The notes under the pieces: generated by a model
What the model saw: the letters and a program-made list of their open reading frames with translations, nothing else
What the model was told of the DNA's origin: nothing
The model's database searches: none
Made by a program: the position numbers and the translations under genes
Part shown: piece by piece, positions 19,551-27,504 of the stretch
Layout of the letters: the number at the start of each line of letters is the position of its first letter
Position numbering within the stretch: the stretch's first letter is position 1
IMG/VR virus record: IMGVR_UViG_3300050821_006390
Span: 1-33,066 of that record
Source: a virus
Direction: 5' to 3' (one strand)
DNA: 33,066 bases

Positions 19551-21844
19551 TGGCACCCCCGCTCGACGCCGGCCTGGTCCCCAGTTCAGCCGAGGATGAC
19601 GGCCCGCTCGAGGTCGAGCTTCTGGACCACGAGCCGGGCGAGGATAGGCCTGTCACCGATGATGACGGCAATATCCTGCACATCGAGCATGCCGATGGCG
19701 AGATCACCGTCAGCGTCGATGGCAATCCGATCGCCCGTCTCAACGACAATCCCAACCCGCCCAAGTGGTTCGACAATCTGGTCGATCACATCGATCGGAT
19801 GCAGCTCGGCATCATCTGCAACGACCTGATCGATGGCGTGAAGCAGGACATCGAGAGCCGCACCGAATGGATGGACCAGCACGTCCAGGCCCTGAAGATG
19901 CTGGGCTGGAAGCTCGAAGTGCCGAACCAGACCAGCGATGCCGCCGACGGTGCGGTCGACGGCACGTCGACGGTGCGGCATCCGATGCTGCAGGAAGCGG
20001 TGCTGCGTTTCTGGGCCAATGCTGATGCCGAGATGCTGCCGGCCGACGGTCCGGTCAAAGTACGCGACGACGACAACAATGGCGACACGCCGCGTGATCA
20101 GCTGGCAAACGCCTACATGACCGATTTCAACCACTTTCTGACAGTGGTGGCCAAGGAATTCCAGCCTGACACATCGCGCATGCTGTTGAAGGTCGGCTTT
20201 GGCGGCGCCGGTTTCAAGAAAGTCTATTACTGCCCGCAACGCAATCGCCCGGTCTCCGAATCGGTCGACGTCGAGGATCTGATCGTCAGCAACACGGCGA
20301 CCAGTCTGGAGACGGCCCGGCGCATTACCCATCGCATCATGATGGCGCCCAACACCGTGAAGCGCATGCAGGTGCTGGGTATCTATGCCGACATGCCGCT
20401 CGGCATACCGGCCGAGGCTGACTATGATCCCCTGAAGGAGGAGAAGGCCGCGCAGCAGGGTGTCCGCATCTCGACCATGCGCGCGGAGGATCGCGACCGC
20501 GAAATCTGGGAGATCTATTGCGAGCGCAACATTGCGGGTTTCGAGCACAAGAAGGGGCTCGAGGTGCCCTACCGCATCACCATCGATTATTCGAGCAAGC
20601 AGGTGCTGGCGGTGGTGCGCAACTACGACAAGGGCACCGAGCAGCTGCCGATCCCGTTGATCCCCTTCGTGATGTACACCTTCGTGCCGAATTTCGGCTT
20701 CTGGCCGATCGGCCTGCTGCACATCATGGCCAACATGACGAACGCCAGCACGGCGGCGTGGCGTATCATGCTCGACAACGGCATGTTCGCCAATTTCCCC
20801 GGTTTCCTGATCGCCCAGGCCGGTATGCGGCAAGAGACGTCGGTCATCCGCGTGGCGCCGGGCACAGGCGCTGCGGTCAATACCAACGGCATGCCGATCA
20901 AGGATGCCGTGATGCCGCTGCCTTACAAGACCGAGGGCCAGGCAGCGCTTATGTCGCTCAACCAGGACATCGTGGGCCAGGCGCAGCGGGTCGGCATGAC
21001 GGCCGAGCTGCCGGTGTCGGAGGGCCGCGAGGACACGCCTGCCACTACCATGCTGGCGATGATCGAACAGGCGCAGAAGCAGCTGATGGCCGTGCACAAG
21101 GGCCTGCATCGATCCCAGGCCGAGGAATTCAATAAGATCGCCGATGTCTTTCGGAAGCATCCTGAGAGTTTTTGGCAGTGCAACAAACGCCCGGCCCATC
21201 CGTGGGACGAAGAGACGCTTCTGCGCGCGCTCGATGACTGCAACCTGGTGCCGCGGAGCGATCCCAACACCGCTTCGCAAATGCATCGGTTAGTCAAGGT
21301 CGCTGCGCTGAAATTCCTCGCCAGCACCAATCCGCAGCAGTGGGACAATATCGCGATCGATACCGCCGCGGTCGAGGCGATCGGCTTCAGCAATCCGACG
21401 CGCTTCTTCGCGCCGCCACAGGCGATGACCCAGCCGTCGCCCGAGGATGCCGCCAAGAATCGCGAGCTCGACATCAAGCAGGCGTTGGCGCAGGCCCAGA
21501 TGGTGAAGGCGCAGTCGAGCGCCCAGAAGGATCAGGCGACGGCCGGTATCGCCAACCAGAAGTTCCAGCTCGACAGCGTGCTGGGCGAAGGCGACATGAA
21601 GATCAAAGCAGCCAAGACGCAAGGCGAGCTGGCGCTTGATCAGCGCAAGGCTGACGATGCACGCGAGAAGGACTTGATTGCCGAGCGCGTCCAGCTGGTC
21701 GACGTCGCCCAGAACCTTGCCGTGCATCCCGAGAGCGCGGCCCTGGTCGAACCTTTGATCCGTCCGGCATTCGAGGATGTGCAGCGCCGCCAGAACGAGC
21801 ATGAGGCTAAGAAGACGGCCGGTCTTGTGCCGCCGGGTGTGTGA
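19550..21844 (+). CDS. Portal protein
   Basis: A 764-residue portal, forming the ring at one vertex of the head through which DNA is packaged and to which the tail attaches. Length and layout fit the large podovirus-type portals (P22 gp1 class). Typical features are a mixed N-terminal wing region (FLTVVAKEFQPDTSRMLLKV, FKKVYYCPQRN), clip/stem sequence around YTFVPNFGFWPIGLLHIMAN, then MSLNQDIVGQAQRVG, and a long helical C-terminus rich in Ala, Gln and Lys (ALAQAQMVKAQSSAQKDQAT) that could form the barrel. The first 60 residues are acidic and may be flexible. It starts directly at the stop of paralogue C. Confidence 0.82.
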   Translation: MAPPLDAGLVPSSAEDDGPLEVELLDHEPGEDRPVTDDDGNILHIEHADGEITVSVDGNPIARLNDNPNPPKWFDNLVDHIDRMQLGIICNDLIDGVKQDIESRTEWMDQHVQALKMLGWKLEVPNQTSDAADGAVDGTSTVRHPMLQEAVLRFWANADAEMLPADGPVKVRDDDNNGDTPRDQLANAYMTDFNHFLTVVAKEFQPDTSRMLLKVGFGGAGFKKVYYCPQRNRPVSESVDVEDLIVSNTATSLETARRITHRIMMAPNTVKRMQVLGIYADMPLGIPAEADYDPLKEEKAAQQGVRISTMRAEDRDREIWEIYCERNIAGFEHKKGLEVPYRITIDYSSKQVLAVVRNYDKGTEQLPIPLIPFVMYTFVPNFGFWPIGLLHIMANMTNASTAAWRIMLDNGMFANFPGFLIAQAGMRQETSVIRVAPGTGAAVNTNGMPIKDAVMPLPYKTEGQAALMSLNQDIVGQAQRVGMTAELPVSEGREDTPATTMLAMIEQAQKQLMAVHKGLHRSQAEEFNKIADVFRKHPESFWQCNKRPAHPWDEETLLRALDDCNLVPRSDPNTASQMHRLVKVAALKFLASTNPQQWDNIAIDTAAVEAIGFSNPTRFFAPPQAMTQPSPEDAAKNRELDIKQALAQAQMVKAQSSAQKDQATAGIANQKFQLDSVLGEGDMKIKAAKTQGELALDQRKADDAREKDLIAERVQLVDVAQNLAVHPESAALVEPLIRPAFEDVQRRQNEHEAKKTAGLVPPGV

Positions 21845-24549
21845 TGGGCGACGAACGCGAAAATTTGGCGCAGAAAGCCATCGCGCACTTTGGCACGACG
21901 CATAATCCGGCTGAATCAGGTTATATTATGCCAGGTGGGCAGCATCTTGATCTGACAGGTCGGCACTACGCTACCGGCTACACGAACAAGCGTCCTAATC
22001 CGGGGCAGCCGGACTATCTTCGCGGTACACGCTCGGTCGATCATCGCGAACTACCGGATGAGTTGTCGCCGAAAGGTGGAACGGAAGGCATGTTCGATTT
22101 CATGCATCGTTCCGGTGCTGTACGACACATGCCTGAAAGCCCCGGCATATCGGCTGTGACGATGCCGACTGATGCGCAGTTGAAGGCGGCAGTACGCGCG
22201 CATGGTCGCGGCACTTTTTACGCTGACGCAGAACATCCGCATACGATGGAGACATTGGGCTCAGAAGAATTTGAGCGACCGACCGTCGAAAAACTTCGCG
22301 CGTTTTTTAAGAAACATCACGCACGACAGCAGAAAGCTGAAGGTGGTCCTGTCGATGACCCTGACCAACCGCAGCGTCAGCTCTCGCCGGTCGGGCTCTA
22401 CAGCCATGCCGCCGACGTTGTTCAGAAATTCCCGCAGATGCGCGGAACTCCTGCTCAGTTTAAGGCGATGCTCACCAAGCAGGGCGTCAAGCCCGACGAG
22501 TTCAAATACTCCAATTACGATCAGGCTTTCGCCGGCAAGCCGATGGTGACCAAAGATGAACTGACGCAGCACTTCAATGCCAGCGTGCCGCCGGTCCGGG
22601 AGACAACGCTTACTAACACCCCGGCTCGCGAACTGGCCGCTCGTGCAGGGCGCCCATGGGAATCTTTGACCGAAGCTGAGCGCGACCGTTTCAGGGACGA
22701 ACACGAATCACACCCGTCTACCAAATTCGATCAATACACCCTCCCCGGCGGCACGAACTACCGCGAAACGCTGCTGCATCTGCCGCCCAAGTATGGCACA
22801 TGGATCAATGGTGATCCTGTCACCGCAGAAGATATCGCGACGCCACATGGACGTGATACTGCGGCGCGGGTGGCTGGCTACAGTGACGACACCTATAAGT
22901 CTGGGCACTGGGACACGCCCAACGTGCTCGCCCACCTGCGCATGTCCGATCGCGCGCTGCCGGGCGGCCAGAAGGCGCTGCACCTGGAGGAGCTGCAATC
23001 GGATTGGGCACAGGAGGGACGGAAGAAAGGATTTAAGGGCAGTTACGGTTCGAACGATCTGGCTGAAGCAACTGACCCGCACAATATGAGTGCGAGAGAT
23101 CGCGACACCCACTGGTATATTCGCTCGCCTGACAACGTGTACCGCATCGCTAAGGAGAAACATCCGACGTTAGCTGGTGCAATGGCTTACATTCGTCGAG
23201 AAAAACCGATCAATGCTAGCGGCGTGCCGGACGCGCCCTACGTCGACAGCACGCAGAAGTGGGTCGATCTCGGCCTGAAGCGAGCGTTGTACGAGGCGGC
23301 GAAGGGCGGCTACCACAAGCTGGTGATGACGCCGGGCGAGGAGCAGGCGAAGCGCTACGATCTCAGCAAACATGTCAACGGTGTTCGCTATTTCCCTGAG
23401 ACACAAAATCTTCAGGCGACGTTGCATAACGGGCGCAAAGGCATTGATGAGCACAATGTAAAACCTGAAGACGTGGAAAAATTCGTCGGCAAGGATGTCG
23501 CCAAGAAATTACTCGCTGTACCGGCAAAGCAAACCGGCATGTTTCCGTATCCGCATCATTTTCTCGGCGGTCTCGATCTCAAAGTCGGCGGCGAGGGCAT
23601 GAAGGCATTTTACGACAAGATGCTGCCGGCTGCGCTGGAGAAGCTCGCAAAGAAGCACGACCCCGAGGCGAAGGTACACCTACATGGCCAGAAGGCATCG
23701 GTCGATGCGCGACCACGCTCGTGGGGACATTTCAGCGACTGGGTGAGTAGTCATCCCGAGCATCAAGGCATGACGAGGGATCGTCAATATCAGGCGTGGA
23801 CCAGTGGTCGCAGGAGTCCGTTGGTTAAAGAATTTCTTGATAAGGATAAGGCGGAAGCCGGTCTGCACTCCCTCGATATCACGCCGAAGATGCGCGAGAG
23901 CATCCTTAAGGGCCAGCCGGCCTATGCCGGGGGCGGCAAGGTCGAAACACCGGAGGTCGCCGCACCAGAGCCTGCGGAAACGCCAAAGGCCCCGATCGTA
24001 TCGTTGGCCGATCTGAAGCGCGTCGGCGAGACCTGGGGCTATAACAGCCCGCATTTCATCAAGGCGCGCGAAGCCCATGACAAGCCGCCCGAACCGGAAC
24101 TAAAGGCCGACGGCGCCCCGGTCGAGGCCGAGAAACCCGAGGAACGTATCGTCGGCGCCCTCAAGGACTGGCTGCGAGAGGAACGCGCGACAGGTGGCGT
24201 AGTCGGGCTCGTCCCGCATATGCATGCCGGTGCTGGCAGCGGCGCCGGGCGACTCGAGAAGATGCGCCGCCAGAGCGGCGATTTGAGCCCAAATCAGAAG
24301 CTTCTGCCGCTCGATGGCGATCCGCTGATTGAAAAAGCCCTGGCATTGGCTCAGGATGCGACCGCCTACAAGAACGGTGGTGCGGTGGAGAAGGCTGCCG
24401 ACAAGCAGGAGCTGGAGAAGCTGGAGGCGACGATCGCCCGCCAGGGCGATGCCATCGACAAGCTGACCAGGCTCCTGTCGGCGCCGCAGATCGTCGAGCG
24501 TGACGAGAACAACCGCATCAAGAGGATATACCGGGAGATGCCGAAGTGA
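21844..24549 (+). CDS. Large polyvalent virion-associated protein, 901 aa
   Basis: A 901-residue modular protein. Residues about 380-600 hold a domain I know from large phage proteins: LEELQSDWAQEGRKKGF (about 381-397), WVDLGLKRALYEAAKGGYHK, VMTPGEEQAKRYDLSKHV, and GGLDLKVGGEGMKAFYDKML (from 575). It occurs in polyvalent proteins that are often carried in the virion and may be ejected with DNA; activity is unknown. Short Gly-Gly motifs (AEGGPV, YAGGGKV, ATGGVV, KNGGAV) are scattered along it. The block HAGAGSGAGRLEKM (24223-24264) recurs in the Gly/Pro-rich protein at 29112. The C-terminus is a coiled coil (KQELEKLEATIARQGDAIDK). The gene is somewhat less GC-biased in its first third. Start ATG 21844 (TGATG) was preferred to GTG 21841. 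Confidence 0.7.
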   Translation: MGDERENLAQKAIAHFGTTHNPAESGYIMPGGQHLDLTGRHYATGYTNKRPNPGQPDYLRGTRSVDHRELPDELSPKGGTEGMFDFMHRSGAVRHMPESPGISAVTMPTDAQLKAAVRAHGRGTFYADAEHPHTMETLGSEEFERPTVEKLRAFFKKHHARQQKAEGGPVDDPDQPQRQLSPVGLYSHAADVVQKFPQMRGTPAQFKAMLTKQGVKPDEFKYSNYDQAFAGKPMVTKDELTQHFNASVPPVRETTLTNTPARELAARAGRPWESLTEAERDRFRDEHESHPSTKFDQYTLPGGTNYRETLLHLPPKYGTWINGDPVTAEDIATPHGRDTAARVAGYSDDTYKSGHWDTPNVLAHLRMSDRALPGGQKALHLEELQSDWAQEGRKKGFKGSYGSNDLAEATDPHNMSARDRDTHWYIRSPDNVYRIAKEKHPTLAGAMAYIRREKPINASGVPDAPYVDSTQKWVDLGLKRALYEAAKGGYHKLVMTPGEEQAKRYDLSKHVNGVRYFPETQNLQATLHNGRKGIDEHNVKPEDVEKFVGKDVAKKLLAVPAKQTGMFPYPHHFLGGLDLKVGGEGMKAFYDKMLPAALEKLAKKHDPEAKVHLHGQKASVDARPRSWGHFSDWVSSHPEHQGMTRDRQYQAWTSGRRSPLVKEFLDKDKAEAGLHSLDITPKMRESILKGQPAYAGGGKVETPEVAAPEPAETPKAPIVSLADLKRVGETWGYNSPHFIKAREAHDKPPEPELKADGAPVEAEKPEERIVGALKDWLREERATGGVVGLVPHMHAGAGSGAGRLEKMRRQSGDLSPNQKLLPLDGDPLIEKALALAQDATAYKNGGAVEKAADKQELEKLEATIARQGDAIDKLTRLLSAPQIVERDENNRIKRIYREMPK

Positions 24550-24875
24550 GGAGCAAGCGGGACCAGCAGGGTGAATTGCTCATCGATCACACTTTCTCGC
24601 CGGGCATCACGCCGGAATGGGCTGCGGCGCATGGCGCCACGGGGCCGGTTGTCGGCGCCGGCAAGAAGTACGAAAGCGGTCTTATAAACTGCAAGCATTG
24701 CGGCAGCGATGTCCTGCTGCATCCGCAGCGCATGCGCGAGCGCGAGTGGTGCTGGACCTGCGACGCATACATCTGCGACAACTGTGGACTGCTCCGCAAA
24801 CTGGGCGATTATACGCACAAGACGGCGCGCCAGCAGATGGAAGAGGTTTTCAACCGATACCAGAGGAGTTTCTGA
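24546..24875 (+). CDS. Zinc-finger phage protein, GTG start
   Basis: A 109-residue protein with three CxxC pairs: C49/C52, C69/C72 and C77/C80 (CKHCGSD, CWTCDAYICDNCG), enough for one or two zinc sites. I recognise the plan (KRDxxG-xLxIDHxxSPG at the N-terminus, then the Cys block) from small proteins encoded beside portal and capsid genes of many phages. Their function is not established. GTG 24546 overlaps the upstream stop (GTGA) and gives the conserved start. It probably acts in assembly or as a virion component, by position. Confidence 0.8.
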   Translation: MRSKRDQQGELLIDHTFSPGITPEWAAAHGATGPVVGAGKKYESGLINCKHCGSDVLLHPQRMREREWCWTCDAYICDNCGLLRKLGDYTHKTARQQMEEVFNRYQRSF

Positions 24876-24878
24876 ACC

Positions 24879-25397
24879 ATGGGTACATCAGTCTTTGAAA
24901 CCGGCGCCCTTACGACCGGCGCGGGCACCGCCGATAACGTCTCGCTCACCACGCTCAATTTCATGGCTATCCAGGGCGGCACGGCCACGCAGGCGAGCTT
25001 CGTGGAAGAGGTCTACATGGGCGGCCAGGCCACGGCTTCGGCGCCTACCATCATGCTGCTCGGCCGCGACAGTACCGTGGGCGTCGGCATGGTGGCGCTC
25101 GTGACGCCGAATTCCTTCGGTCTGACCAATCCGTCGGGTGCCGTCGTCACGGCCATACCGGTTGCCTTCGTCACGGCCAGCGGCACGCAGCCCATCCGGT
25201 CCAATTCGGTGACGCTCGCCAAGAAGAATTTCACGTTCAATTCGTTTGGGGGCATCGTCAAAGCCTCCTACCAGAACACCCAGGATCGTTTCGGCATCAT
25301 CGGCAGCACGGCGTCGCTGGGCGAGCTTTCGCTCTCGGCTTTCACCGGCACGACGACCAGCTCGATTGGCGCACACATCATCATCGAGGTCATGTGA
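24879..25397 (+). CDS. Probable virion surface protein (beta-rich), 172 aa
   Basis: A 172-residue protein made of Thr/Ser/Ala/Gly-rich beta strands (TSVFETGALTTGAGTADNVS, LGRDSTVGVGMVALVTPNSF, VAFVTASGTQPIRSNSVTLA). It ends in LSLSAFTGTTTSSIGAHIII. The composition is typical of phage head-decoration or other exposed structural proteins. A GAGGAG site (24863-24868) lies ten bases upstream of ATG 24879, suggesting higher expression than its coupled neighbours. It immediately precedes, and overlaps by four bases, a glycosyltransferase gene, which makes its many Ser/Thr residues candidate acceptor sites (inference). Confidence 0.7.
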   Translation: MGTSVFETGALTTGAGTADNVSLTTLNFMAIQGGTATQASFVEEVYMGGQATASAPTIMLLGRDSTVGVGMVALVTPNSFGLTNPSGAVVTAIPVAFVTASGTQPIRSNSVTLAKKNFTFNSFGGIVKASYQNTQDRFGIIGSTASLGELSLSAFTGTTTSSIGAHIIIEVM

Positions 25398-26242
25398 AAA
25401 TCTCCGTCATCGTTGCGACGCGCGGTCGTTCACAGCGTGCCGCCGGCGTGATCGAGTGCGCGCGCAGCTTCCTGTGCGGTGCGCACGACGTTCAGTTCAT
25501 CGTGGCAGTTGATACCGATGATCAGAAATCTGCCGCTTATTTTTCCGAGTATCCTGGTGTAACCCTCTATATGCAGCCGAGACCGATCGGCGTCGGCGAC
25601 GTCTGGAACCGGGCCGCGAAGGCCTATCCGGCGGATTTCTACTTGGCGCTTCCCGACGATGCCTGGATCTGCACGCCATATTGGGACGCCATCATGATCC
25701 AGATCCTGCTGGTCGGGCCGCATCCCATTCCGGTGAAGCTCGGCATCGTCGGCTGGATGGACCCCCTGCAGCCGGCCATCTGCTCCATTTTCGGCATGAC
25801 GCAGAAGTGGGTCGACGTGAATGGTCACATCTTCGACCCGCGCTATCCGTTCTGGTGGGGCGACGTAGCCCTCGTCGAGACGGCGATCTTCGCCACGGCA
25901 GAGGGCATGCCGGGGACTGATCAGCTCAAGTTCGCGAGCCAGCCGGGCAACTTCAACCCGCATCTACGCGACATGGAATTGTGGTGGGCGTTTTTCGCTG
26001 CAACACGCCACGAGCGGATCGCGACGGCGCGGCGTCTCGGAATGCCTCCGGTCGATGACGACATGATGGAGCTCCTGGTCAAGGAGTGCGAAGAGCGCGA
26101 CGCGATGGGTCTTCGCCAGATACCGCAGGTTCTCGCCACGATTCATCATCCGGCGCCGCCGACGAAGGAATACCTGATCGCCAAGGCGCAGGCCGAGGAA
26201 TATTTGCGGAATGCGGGCATCGAGGCACAACGAGCTGCCTGA
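25394..26242 (+). CDS. GT2-like glycosyltransferase
   Basis: A 282-residue protein of the GT-A fold. The N-terminus ISVIVATRGR (3-11) is the classical family 2 opening. IVAVDTDD (36-43) and LALPDDAW (84-91) supply the acidic DxD-type sites that bind the nucleotide sugar through a metal. The middle has GIVGWMDP and WWGDVALVE. It should transfer a sugar from a nucleotide donor in the cytoplasm; no membrane segment is present. GTG 25394 overlaps the stop of the surface-protein gene (GTGA) and its own stop overlaps the SPRY-like gene by one base. Such coupling makes modification of a virion protein a fair guess, as does assisting host-surface change. Confidence 0.85.
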   Translation: MKISVIVATRGRSQRAAGVIECARSFLCGAHDVQFIVAVDTDDQKSAAYFSEYPGVTLYMQPRPIGVGDVWNRAAKAYPADFYLALPDDAWICTPYWDAIMIQILLVGPHPIPVKLGIVGWMDPLQPAICSIFGMTQKWVDVNGHIFDPRYPFWWGDVALVETAIFATAEGMPGTDQLKFASQPGNFNPHLRDMELWWAFFAATRHERIATARRLGMPPVDDDMMELLVKECEERDAMGLRQIPQVLATIHHPAPPTKEYLIAKAQAEEYLRNAGIEAQRAA

Positions 26243-26859
26243 TGAGCCGGATACTTTTTATCCAGCAAGCTGTCGTTACCTGGAGTGCCGTGAACAAGGA
26301 TTCACGGGTGACTTTATCCAGCGGCAATCTGGTCGCAACCTCGGACAACTCGGCCGGAACACCGGCGGAGAGCGGGCGAACGGACACCGCCATCAGTGGG
26401 AACGTCTACCTCGAGATCGTGGAAACCCAGGCTGACACGAACAGTTTTACTCAGGTTGGCTTCGGCAATTCGTCTATGGTGATTTCGGCCACACTCGGGT
26501 TCGACGCGAACCTCACCATCGGTTTTTTCCACAGCGGCGCGGTCCAGCTCAACAGCACTCAGATCGCGACGATCCAGGGCTATATTCCCGGCCAGGCGCT
26601 CGGGTTTGCCATCAATAACGGGCTTCGTCTGATCTGGATGCGGACAGCCGGCGGCAACTGGAACAACGACATAGCAGCCAATCAGAACCCGGTCGGCAAC
26701 GTTGGCGGCATAAGTTTCTCTGCCATCACAGGCGGCATCTTCCCGGCTTACACCATGGTCGGCGATCCGACTTCACCGGCAATCATTACAGCACAGTTTC
26801 GCGCAGCATCTTTTTCAAATCCCGCACCGTCCGGTTACGCAGCCTACGGCGGTCCGTAA
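26242..26859 (+). CDS. SPRY-domain-like virion protein, 205 aa
   Basis: A 205-residue protein with a SPRY/B30.2-like pattern. VTWSAVNKDSRVTLSSGN opens the domain, then GNVYLEIVE (53-61), FTQVGFGNSS, TIGFFHSGAV (92-101), PGQALGFAIN (117-125) and LRLIWMRTAGGNWNN, and FPAYTMVG. It ends QFRAASFSNPAPSGYAAY, close to the usual 'F ... P.P.GY' finish. In phages such beta sandwiches are part of tails, fibres or head decoration and probably bind proteins or sugars. It follows the GT2-like gene with a one-base overlap, so binding or carrying its product is conceivable. The first 10 residues may be a targeting or docking segment. Confidence 0.72.
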   Translation: MSRILFIQQAVVTWSAVNKDSRVTLSSGNLVATSDNSAGTPAESGRTDTAISGNVYLEIVETQADTNSFTQVGFGNSSMVISATLGFDANLTIGFFHSGAVQLNSTQIATIQGYIPGQALGFAINNGLRLIWMRTAGGNWNNDIAANQNPVGNVGGISFSAITGGIFPAYTMVGDPTSPAIITAQFRAASFSNPAPSGYAAYGGP

Positions 26860-27504
26860 ATGGCTCTCTCGTTCGTCACCGCGGCGTCTTCTGTTACGGC
26901 GACCGTGGTCATGCCGGGCGGCATGGCGGCCGGCATGATCGCCGTTCTGTTCGATGAGGCTGTCAACAATACCACGACTGTTCCGACGTCCCTGATACCG
27001 ACCAACTGGTCGCTCTCGGCATCTTTTACCGCGGCGACGTTTAACTCGAACGCTTCGGGGGTCAGGTTCAATATATCTTGGAAGATCCTGGTCGGAACCG
27101 AGAGCGGTCAGACGATCACCGGGATGACGGGCATCGGCACGGGCAACATGGACAAGGTCTGCCTGGTTTTTTCCGGTACCGCAGGGGCTTTCGGAACGCC
27201 TCTTTCGGTTCTCGGCCAAGTTGGTTCGCCGCCTGTCACGGCCCAGGTCGTGGCAGCTGTCACGCCAGCAGGGGTCATGCTGGGCTGCAATACGGATTAC
27301 TTTGGCGGCACGCATACCAAGCTGGTGATGCTTCCGGCTGCGACAGCGACCCGTAATGATAACGCCTCGATGGAGGCAGGCTACGTCCTCTATACTGCCG
27401 CTGCGGTCAACAACAGGGTCAGCACCAGCGGCACGAGCGATGGCGCACTGGTAGGTCTCTGGGTTCCGTTCACTGACGTCCTGATGGGACAGGGGATCAT
27501 GTGA
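26860..27504 (+). CDS. Beta-rich virion-type protein, 214 aa
   Basis: A 214-residue protein rich in Ala, Val and Thr with alternating beta strands (ALSFVTAASSVTATVVMPGG, MIAVLFDEAVNN, WKILVGTESGQTITGM, GVMLGCNTDYFGG). Its form, a strand-rich domain with 'WKxLxxGESGxTITGM', resembles phage fibre or surface proteins of unknown role that often follow SPRY-like genes. It starts right after the upstream TAA and ends in a GTGA overlap with the repeat-protein gene. Function inferred from composition and place only. Confidence 0.65.
   Translation: MALSFVTAASSVTATVVMPGGMAAGMIAVLFDEAVNNTTTVPTSLIPTNWSLSASFTAATFNSNASGVRFNISWKILVGTESGQTITGMTGIGTGNMDKVCLVFSGTAGAFGTPLSVLGQVGSPPVTAQVVAAVTPAGVMLGCNTDYFGGTHTKLVMLPAATATRNDNASMEAGYVLYTAAAVNNRVSTSGTSDGALVGLWVPFTDVLMGQGIM

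Noticed and set aside
19586-21286. A 566-codon open frame on the - strand opposite the portal
   Set aside because: Shadow of the portal frame, rich in His/Arg/Gly as expected for an antisense read of GC-rich coding DNA.
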